Positions 59,072-64,000 of a stretch of 64,000 nucleotides of DNA are shown here, one piece after another. Both the position numbers and the translations under genes were made by a program. Every line of letters begins with the position of its first letter. Positions within the stretch are counted from its first letter, which is position 1. Origin of the DNA: Opitutaceae bacterium TAV5 (GTDB taxonomy: Bacteria; Verrucomicrobiota; Verrucomicrobiia; Opitutales; Opitutaceae); contig CP007053.1 in the NCBI GenBank assembly GCA_000242935.3, positions 3,829,001-3,893,000 of the forward strand, given 5' to 3'. A model generated the notes under the pieces. That model did not search any database and was not told the DNA's origin. It saw only the letters and a list, made by a program, of their open reading frames with translations.

Positions 59072-59812
59072 ATGAAAAACGAACCCGAAAACACACCGCC
59101 TGCCAGCCAGGCGAAAACGGTGGCATCCTCCGAATTGCTCGACACGGAAATGCCGCCTGTAACCGGCGAGGAAACGCCCTCTGCCACGCCACCCGCGCAA
59201 ACACCCGCATCCGATGCGGCCGGCGAAGTCGATTCACTGAATCGCCCGTTTGACCCGACCAAATTCCGGCACGAAAAAGACAGCCTCGGCCGCTGGAAAA
59301 ATCTTTTTGCCGGCCGAAAGGGCAAAAAGGGCAAAACGCCCGGCACTGAGACGCAACCGCCGCCACCCGCCAGCTTCATTCCGGACGTGGACCCGTCTCC
59401 GTTGCCGGATGACAGTGACGATGACGCCGCCGATGATTCCACGGCGTCTGACACCCCGGCCGATGACGGCGCGCTCGCGCCGGAAGACGCGGCCGAAGTG
59501 TTCGCCAACGCCGTTTACACGGCCACTGGATTCGCCACTGGCGAACACGAGGAAGCGCAGCCGCCGCCGGGCGCCCATCGCAACCTGAAACGCACCATCG
59601 CCGCGAAGGTGCGCGCCTCCGATGTGCAGATCGTGGGGTGGGTCGCCGTGGCGTTTGCCGTGCTGGCTTACCTGCTGACCGTGTTTCGCAAGCCGAAAAC
59701 CGCAGCACAGGTGCGCGCCTGGATGAAATGCGAGCCGGCCGAAAAAACCGTTTCGCCCGCCGCGCCGCCGCGCCAGGTCGAACCAATCATTTCACAACAG
59801 GATTTCCTGTAA
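59072..59812 (+). CDS. Single-pass membrane protein with acidic linker
   Basis: A 246-residue protein. Residues 50-75 have NRPFDPTKFRHEKDSLGRWK followed by a basic patch (FAGRKGKKGK); a strongly acidic, Pro/Ala-rich linker spans ~85-155; one helix (IVGWVAVAFAVLAYLLTVF) lies near 187-206. A FDPxxFRxxxDxxGRW block recurs, as far as I recall, in proteins of tailless prophages, but I cannot verify it. Probably a membrane component of the virion or of its assembly. Confidence 0.55.
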   Translation: MKNEPENTPPASQAKTVASSELLDTEMPPVTGEETPSATPPAQTPASDAAGEVDSLNRPFDPTKFRHEKDSLGRWKNLFAGRKGKKGKTPGTETQPPPPASFIPDVDPSPLPDDSDDDAADDSTASDTPADDGALAPEDAAEVFANAVYTATGFATGEHEEAQPPPGAHRNLKRTIAAKVRASDVQIVGWVAVAFAVLAYLLTVFRKPKTAAQVRAWMKCEPAEKTVSPAAPPRQVEPIISQQDFL

Positions 59813-59835
59813 CGCCAACCTCAACGCATCACGCC

Positions 59836-60207
59836 ATGAGCAACAAAAACACCGAAAAGAAACACGATGCGGCCGCACCGGCCGACTCCACCAAAACGGC
59901 CGGCACGCCTCCGAATGTCACGTTTGTTGACGTGGAGGTTTTGCCACCCGTCACGCAAATCCTGATCACGCCGGAACCCGCCTGGCGGATGTTCTCGCGC
60001 CATGCCCTCGCGCTGATCCTGCCTGGCGCGTTTCTGGCGCTGGTCGGCTTCATCATCGCCGTGGTACGGCCGGATGCTACCTGGCTGCTGTTGTTGCTGC
60101 CGTTCCTCCTGGTCGTGGCGCTGCTTTTCCGGCCGCGCAATCCGGAACCGGATGCAGTCCGCCCCGGCCTCGTCAATCGCGCCTTGCAATCGCTCTTCCG
60201 CAAGTAA
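59836..60207 (+). CDS. Two-helix membrane protein upstream of the packaging ATPase
   Basis: A 123-residue protein from ATG 59836. A soluble N-terminus (~60 residues) is followed by two helices, ALALILPGAFLALVGFIIAV and TWLLLLLPFLLVVALLF, and a basic tail. Its stop overlaps the ATPase ATG (TAATG). Candidate structural membrane protein or packaging-vertex protein. Confidence 0.6.
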   Translation: MSNKNTEKKHDAAAPADSTKTAGTPPNVTFVDVEVLPPVTQILITPEPAWRMFSRHALALILPGAFLALVGFIIAVVRPDATWLLLLLPFLLVVALLFRPRNPEPDAVRPGLVNRALQSLFRK

Positions 60208-60725
60208 TGGACGATATTCACCGCGCAATCATCGGCGGCACGGGTTCAGGCAAAACCTTTGTCGCCCAACAATGGGCCGCCGATTTCCGCCGCGCTGGCA
60301 TCGGCACGCTTGTGATGCACAAGCCTCGCGAGCCGTGGCCGGCGGAATGCGCGTCATGGCAGACACCCGATCCGGAACGCCTGCAAGCCATGTTCTGGCG
60401 GGCAAAGCGTTGTGCCGTCTTCATGGAGTTGGCGGATGCGCACGTGAACAAATGGGATGACCGCTTCCATCAGTGTTTTTCCGAAGGAAGGCACGAAGGA
60501 CACCGGTGCTTTTTCATCAGCCAGTACGGACCGCAGGTGCATCCGCTGATCCGCGCCAATTGTTCATCCCTCGCCCTGTTCGCCACCACAAAAAAGGCGG
60601 CAAAAGCGTGGGCGGAAGAGTTCAACGATGAAGGTCTGATGGGGGCGGTGACGCTCCCGCCTCACATGTTTTATTTCAAGCCCTCACGCTACCAACCCGC
60701 CGTTTTGCGAAAGGTGAGAGCATGA
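60207..60725 (+). CDS. Genome-packaging-type ATPase (FtsK/HerA, PM2 P9-like)
   Basis: A 172-residue P-loop ATPase. Walker A is IIGGTGSGKTF (10-17); AVFMELADA near 70-78 is the Walker B strand with Glu74; CFFISQYGPQVHPLIRANCS supplies the sensor Gln106 and Arg116 typical of FtsK/HerA-type packaging enzymes. This is the short form expected for PM2 P9 or FLiP-type viruses, distinct from the terminases of tailed phages. It would pump genome DNA into the capsid. Filamentous-phage Zot proteins also have a Walker fold but carry a C-terminal transmembrane part, absent here. Confidence 0.75.
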   Translation: MDDIHRAIIGGTGSGKTFVAQQWAADFRRAGIGTLVMHKPREPWPAECASWQTPDPERLQAMFWRAKRCAVFMELADAHVNKWDDRFHQCFSEGRHEGHRCFFISQYGPQVHPLIRANCSSLALFATTKKAAKAWAEEFNDEGLMGAVTLPPHMFYFKPSRYQPAVLRKVRA

Positions 60726-61072
60726 ACACGGTGACAATCTCTCTTCCCCCGCCCTCATCACGCTGCTGTGGCGCTCCGGTTTTGTATGTGACGATGGGAA
60801 ATGCTCCGATGGAAAAACAATGCAGCCAATGCAGGAAATTTTACCCGATCGGACAAAAACCGGAATACATTCAACCTCGCATTGATTGCGCGTTGGAAAT
60901 GAGCGAAGCGGTGGTCAAGTCGCTGAAGCTGGACCCGACGAATATGGCTGAACCCGTGGCGAGGTTGAAGGCGGCAATCGCCGCTCTTGGCCCATTTGTG
61001 GAGCGTGACAGTCCGGAGCGTGACGGTGCCGGCGCCGTCACATGCCGGCGTGTCACGCCGGCTAAACTCTAA
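60722..61072 (+). CDS. Small putative zinc-ribbon protein
   Basis: A 116-residue protein. Two cysteine knuckles (SRCCGAPV and KQCSQCRKFYP, 20 residues apart) suggest a zinc ribbon; the rest is helical (MSEAVVKSLKLDPTNMAEPV ARLKAAIAALG). Overlaps the ATPase stop (ATGA). Function unknown. Confidence 0.55.
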   Translation: MNTVTISLPPPSSRCCGAPVLYVTMGNAPMEKQCSQCRKFYPIGQKPEYIQPRIDCALEMSEAVVKSLKLDPTNMAEPVARLKAAIAALGPFVERDSPERDGAGAVTCRRVTPAKL

Positions 61073-61079
61073 CGCGGCA

Positions 61080-61844
61080 GTGTCACACGAAAACCTGGTA
61101 CTATCGGTGTTTCCCGGCGCGGACCTGCTCGGACGCGGATTCGAGGCGGAGGGGTTTTGCGTGGTGCGCGGGCCTGACCTCGTGTGGGGCGGCGACGTGC
61201 GGGATTTCCACCCTCCGCCCGGAGCGTTTGCTGGCGTGATCGGCGGACCGCCGTGTCAGGATTTTTCGCGGGCGCGGCGTTGTCCCCCGACCGGGAACGG
61301 CGTCGCCATGTTACACGAATTCTCCCGCGTGGTGTACGAGGCGCGGCCGGATTGGTGGCTGATGGAAAACGTGCCGGGCGTGGATCATCTCATGGTGGAA
61401 GGGTATTCCGTCCAGCGGTTCAACCTGAACGCATCGGAATGCGGATGCCGGCAAAACCGGCTGCGGACGTTTCATTTCGGAACGTGTGACGGCTCGATGG
61501 CCGTTTGCGATCGAGCCGTCACGTTTCGGCACCTAGAGCGGACTTGCCTTGCGTCGGAAGCGTCCCGGCCGGATCGGCGCGGATGGGCGGATTTTTGCGA
61601 ATTGCAGGGCCTGCCGCGAGATTTCGACCTGCCGGGGCTGTCGGTATCGGCCAAATACCGGGCCGTGGGCAACGGCGTGCCGGTGCCGATGGCTCGCGTG
61701 ATTGCGAGGGCGGTGCGCGCCCGCGGACAGTCACGTTTTGTCCGCTTGTGCGCGTGCGGTTGCGGCCGTCCGCTGTCCATTCGGCAAAAGTGCGCCACAC
61801 CCGCTTGTCGAAAACGCCTGGAGCGCGCCAGGCGCGCCGCCTGA
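61080..61844 (+). CDS. C5-cytosine DNA methyltransferase
   Basis: A 254-residue enzyme from GTG 61080; the frame opens earlier (ATG 60987), but that part only shadows the previous gene. Motif I LSVFPGADLLGRGFE; motif IV VIGGPPCQDFSRA with catalytic Cys59; motif VI MENVPG; motif VIII QNRLRTFHF; motif X AVGNGVPVPMARVIAR. The target-recognition region between VIII and IX is unusually short. The C-terminus CACGCGRPLSIRQKCATPAC adds a zinc-finger-like cluster. It methylates cytosine, possibly to protect the element DNA from host restriction. Confidence 0.85.
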   Translation: MSHENLVLSVFPGADLLGRGFEAEGFCVVRGPDLVWGGDVRDFHPPPGAFAGVIGGPPCQDFSRARRCPPTGNGVAMLHEFSRVVYEARPDWWLMENVPGVDHLMVEGYSVQRFNLNASECGCRQNRLRTFHFGTCDGSMAVCDRAVTFRHLERTCLASEASRPDRRGWADFCELQGLPRDFDLPGLSVSAKYRAVGNGVPVPMARVIARAVRARGQSRFVRLCACGCGRPLSIRQKCATPACRKRLERARRAA

Positions 61845-61900
61845 TAACGGCGTTTGTGGTTGGGGGGACGGGGTGGAGTGGTTCCGGTGCATGGTGATTT

Positions 61901-61970
61901 CAGGGCATTTTGCGGCATTTCCGGGCGGTTTCATCCGGTTCCGGGCGATTGCGGGCGATTGGCGAGCTTT
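61901..61970. repeat. Seven degenerate decamers (iteron-like), candidate origin or packaging site
   Basis: CAGGGCATTT, TGCGGCATTT, CCGGGCGGTT, TCATCCGGTT, CCGGGCGATT, GCGGGCGATT and GGCGAGCTTT follow each other without gap. The period is 10 bases, one helical turn. It lies in the only noncoding stretch (~175 bases) between the replication/packaging and capsid genes. Confidence 0.6.
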
Positions 61971-62021
61971 CGCCCTGTGTGGAAACGGCGGATACAAGGG
62001 GCTCACCCGTTCACCGAACCA

Positions 62022-62180
62022 ATGATCAAGAAAATCACCTCCACAGTCACGGCCGCACTCAAATCCGGCCAGTTCTGGGCCGGCTTCGCGGCCGGCATCG
62101 TCGTAGGCGTCGCCTACCGCGGGAAAATCCCCGCCGTCATCACCACCAACGCCAGCAAGCTCCCCGGCGCGAGCGCCTGA
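62022..62180 (+). CDS. Small one-helix membrane protein
   Basis: A 52-residue protein from ATG 62022. SGQFWAGFAAGIVVGVAYRG is a glycine-zipper-rich transmembrane helix, with a basic N-terminus (MIKKITSTVTAALK). It precedes the capsid gene by 47 bases. Small proteins of this kind populate the inner membrane of PM2-like virions. Confidence 0.6.
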   Translation: MIKKITSTVTAALKSGQFWAGFAAGIVVGVAYRGKIPAVITTNASKLPGASA

Positions 62181-62182
62181 GA

Positions 62183-62212
62183 GTAACGGAATAATAACTA
62201 CAAAACCGTTAC
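62183..62212. promoter_or_regulatory. Inverted repeat before the capsid gene
   Basis: GTAACGG and CCGTTAC are perfect 7-bp arms around the AT-rich centre AATAATAACTACAAAA, 15 bases before the capsid ATG. It may be an operator of a late promoter or an RNA hairpin controlling translation. Confidence 0.4.
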
Positions 62213-62227
62213 CACGGATCAAACATC

Positions 62228-63043
62228 ATGGCTCTCATCGTAAATCCCATCCTCGGCATCGAAGGCGTGACGGCTGGCGGCAATGCAACCGGCTCCCTCC
62301 GGGTCGGCCCGCGTTATCACACCCTCGTCTTTTTTACCTACCTGAACGGGGCGCTTGTCGCCGCCGATTCGGTCATCGGCCGCGTCCGCCTGATGGTGAA
62401 CAAAAAGGACATCCGCTCCCTGTTCGCTGCCGAAATCCTCAAAATCAACGCGTTCAACAAGCATCCGGACACAGCCGGCGCGCTCTCCATCCATTTTGCG
62501 GAGCCGTGGCAGACGGACGTTGACGCGATGATCCGTACCGCCTGGGACACGACCGGCGAACAGTCCTTCACGTTCAGCCTCGAACTCAAAACGCAGGCAG
62601 AACCTACCGACATTGTGCGGATCGAAGCCATCCAAGTCTACGACAACGGCCATCTTTTCTCCGCTGATGGAAAGACGCTGGTGAAGTTCATCATGCGCCA
62701 GCTTCGCACGACCTACAACGCCGGCGCGGGTCAGTACGACATCACGGACAAGTATGTCGGCAACCGCATCGCTCGTCTGTTTTTCGACGGTCCTTCGAAT
62801 ATCACCGATCTCGAAATCGTCGCGGACAATCTCAAGATTCACGACGCCACCAGGGTCGAAAACAACACCCTGCTTGACCGCTACGGCATGGACCCGACGC
62901 AATTCAAATATGCGTACGTGGCGGACATCATCGGCCGGACCGAATGGCTGATGGCGAGCGAAACGCTCAACCTGCAACTGGAGTCCGCTGCCGGCCAGAC
63001 CATCACGGTCATCGACGAATCCCTGACGGGCAGTTTCGCCTGA
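62228..63043 (+). CDS. PM2 P2-like double-jelly-roll major capsid protein
   Basis: A 271-residue protein, against 269 for PM2 P2. The N-terminal half (GGNATGSLRVGPRYHTLVFF, VIGRVRLMVNKKDIRSLFAA, EILKINAFNKHPDTAGALSI HFAEPW) has the order I know from the viral coat P2 N-terminal domain: (x)GxxATxxLxxGxRYHxIxL, then VNGKxIRxxxAxEhxxIN. The second half (VRIEAIQVYDNGHLFSADGK..., NTLLDRYGMDPTQFKYAYVA DIIGRTEWLMASETLNLQLE) is a second beta-sandwich. The strong spacing before it and its upstream inverted repeat fit high expression. This is the main support for the tailless-virus reading. Confidence 0.75.
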   Translation: MALIVNPILGIEGVTAGGNATGSLRVGPRYHTLVFFTYLNGALVAADSVIGRVRLMVNKKDIRSLFAAEILKINAFNKHPDTAGALSIHFAEPWQTDVDAMIRTAWDTTGEQSFTFSLELKTQAEPTDIVRIEAIQVYDNGHLFSADGKTLVKFIMRQLRTTYNAGAGQYDITDKYVGNRIARLFFDGPSNITDLEIVADNLKIHDATRVENNTLLDRYGMDPTQFKYAYVADIIGRTEWLMASETLNLQLESAAGQTITVIDESLTGSFA

Positions 63044-63151
63044 TTCGTTCCACCATCCGAAACCTTCACCGTTCGCGCCGCGCCTGTCATCGCGCCGTCG
63101 GCCTTGTAACCGGCCGGCGCGCCATGCCAGGCGCGGGCGGCGCAATTACTC

Positions 63152-63448
63152 ATGGCTACTTCTTCCGGGGCGGATGCCTCAACTTCCGGTTTTTTTTCCA
63201 ACCTGTTTTCCGGTGTCCTCAATACCGGAACGCAAATCGCGACCACTCTTGTCCAGGGCAAGGTTGACCAGAAAGCGGCCGAAAACGCCGCGAAGCTCGC
63301 CGCCACCCAGGCAGCGGCCGGAACATCGCAGGCCGCAACGCCTGCGACCGGGACCGGCTCCAAGCTGTCGCCCGGCTACTGGATCGCCTTTGTGGCGGTC
63401 GGCGTCGTGGCGTTGATCTCCATCGTTCTAATCGCCCGCCGTCGCTGA
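63152..63448 (+). CDS. Small one-helix membrane protein, candidate virion component
   Basis: A 98-residue protein. A Ser/Thr/Ala-rich soluble region with NLFSGVLNTGTQIATTLVQG is followed by one C-terminal helix (YWIAFVAVGVVALISIVLIA) and RRR. The order resembles small capsid-associated membrane proteins of tailless viruses. Confidence 0.6.
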   Translation: MATSSGADASTSGFFSNLFSGVLNTGTQIATTLVQGKVDQKAAENAAKLAATQAAAGTSQAATPATGTGSKLSPGYWIAFVAVGVVALISIVLIARRR

Positions 63449-63453
63449 TTCCC

Positions 63454-63750
63454 ATGTTACCAGCTATCGCAGGAATTGCGTCCTCATTATTCGGAGGCGG
63501 GGACGCGGCCGCTCCCGGCAACGTCTTGGGCGGGAGTATCAATATCGGCAGCAAGGTCGTAGGATCGGGCAAGGCCACGACAACACAGGATGTGCCTGCC
63601 GAGACAGCGGCCGCGACGGCCGCTGTCAACTGGTCTGTGTTGGCGGTACAGATCGGCATCGCCCTGGCTGCGCTGGTAGCTGCCGGCATGCTGCTGTTTG
63701 CACTCCTCCGCGGACCGACTCCCTCCCGCTCCCGCAAAAAGAAAGGCTGA
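63454..63750 (+). CDS. Small one-helix membrane protein, candidate virion component
   Basis: A 98-residue protein starting LPAIAGIASSLFGGGDAAAP. One C-terminal helix (VQIGIALAALVAAGMLLFAL) and a basic end (SRSRKKKG). GGSINIGSKVVGSGKATTTQ in the middle suggests a beta-hairpin. It begins six bases after the preceding gene and resembles it, so the two may be paralogues. Confidence 0.6.
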   Translation: MLPAIAGIASSLFGGGDAAAPGNVLGGSINIGSKVVGSGKATTTQDVPAETAAATAAVNWSVLAVQIGIALAALVAAGMLLFALLRGPTPSRSRKKKG

Positions 63751-63752
63751 AC

Positions 63753-64000
63753 ATGGGACTCTTTTCGTCATCGAAATCGGACGCGTCAACGAAGGTCACT
63801 GACCAGAGCAACAACGTTGCGGATGGCGCTCTCGGCCTCGCTGCCAGCGGCAAGGGTGCCAGTGCGGCCAATGCACAGGATCAGGCTGTATCGGTGTCGG
63901 GGTCGAAAAACACCGTCGATCAGAGCGTAAGCCTGACGGACAATTCCGGGAGCATTCAGGGGCTCAAGGGCAACAACAACACCATCGTCATGCAGACGAC
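63753..64000 (+). CDS. Low-complexity element protein, cut by the window edge
   Basis: At least 82 codons from ATG 63753, open to the end. It is rich in Ser, Asn, Asp, Gly and Thr (SSSKSDASTKVTDQSNNVAD, GSKNTVDQSVSLTDNSGSIQ GLKGNNNTIV) and lacks a helix in the visible part. The repetition of TVDQSxSLTDNS-like segments suggests a beta-solenoid or stalk; a spike or fibre role (like PM2 P1) is a guess. Confidence 0.5.
   Translation, partial: MGLFSSSKSDASTKVTDQSNNVADGALGLAASGKGASAANAQDQAVSVSGSKNTVDQSVSLTDNSGSIQGLKGNNNTIVMQT

Larger units (their letters stand above)
55554..64000. mobile_element. Putative tailless (corticovirus/PM2-like) provirus, right end outside window
   Basis: Fifteen plus-strand genes, mostly overlapping by ATGA, run from the tRNA-Gly end to the window edge. 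Key members are an HUH rolling-circle initiator (55898), a short packaging-type ATPase (60207), a PM2 P2-like 271-residue capsid candidate (62228) and several small membrane proteins. This set without terminase, portal or tail is what defines tailless double-jelly-roll viruses with an internal membrane. No integrase is visible, so it would lie further right or integration uses host recombinases. At more than 8.4 kb it is near the ~10 kb of PM2. Confidence 0.75.

Noticed and set aside
60207-60725. Reading the element as a filamentous (inovirus) prophage with a Zot protein
   Set aside because: The ATPase lacks the C-terminal membrane anchor and periplasmic part of Zot/gpI, and the 271-residue capsid candidate is far larger than a filamentous coat protein.
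60987-61079. ATG 60987 as methyltransferase start
   Set aside because: It would add 31 residues overlapping the previous gene and unrelated to the family; GTG 61080 places motif I near the N-terminus.

Overview
The window looks like chromosomal DNA of a verrucomicrobial bacterium, most likely of the Opitutales/Opitutaceae type. The reasons are a GC-rich background, a PEP-CTERM protein beside pseudopilins, a XylR-like regulator next to a secreted glycosidase, and a set of pseudopilin-like genes that fit the Verru_Chthon cassette families A-D known from Verrucomicrobia. The species call is inference; no rRNA is present.

Layout. 1-7.3 kb: a sugar-responsive locus (secreted clan GH-A-like hydrolase cut by the window edge, PEP-CTERM protein, DUF1559-like pseudopilin, XylR-type regulator) with two decayed toxin-antitoxin loci between them. 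7.6-16.5 kb: a fatty-acid-hydroxylase/hemolysin III fusion and a four-gene Cus-type copper/silver efflux operon. 16.7-34.9 kb: housekeeping genes (PfkB kinase, OMPLA, tRNA-Leu, PHP phosphatase, YbeY, TrpC, LptD, RsmB-like, PgpH-type HD protein, PhoH, HIT, cyclophilin, SLT, Rpn-like nuclease). 35.4-42.8 kb: a visibly AT-richer operon of six pseudopilin-type genes and an accessory gene. 42.8-51.6 kb: a plastic zone with an IS4-family element (perfect terminal repeats and target duplication), a REP-associated tyrosine transposase with its REP sequences, a RAYT remnant, three VapBC/FitAB-like modules, a hipBA locus whose hipA is cut by a small inverted-repeat element, and a second solo cassette C gene. 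52-55.6 kb: glutamine amidotransferase, MenB, RadC, tRNA-Tyr, tRNA-Gly.

The most interesting region is 55.55-64.0 kb, directly after tRNA-Gly: a compact, unidirectional set of overlapping genes encoding an HUH rolling-circle initiator, an ASCH-like protein, a short FtsK/HerA-like packaging ATPase, a C5 DNA methyltransferase, a 271-residue protein resembling the PM2 P2 double-jelly-roll capsid protein, and at least six small one- or two-helix membrane proteins. No terminase, portal or tail gene is visible. I read this as an integrated tailless, membrane-containing corticovirus-like element, running off the right edge.

A second theme is repeats. At least a dozen intergenic hairpins share one architecture (an array of short words, a spacer, the inverted array) with different words at each site; some run into genes and supply in-frame linkers or C-terminal tails (CusB, RsmB-like, HIT protein). 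Two further dispersed families (GGGCA..TGCCC hairpin arrays and the CGCTAA family) recur across the window.
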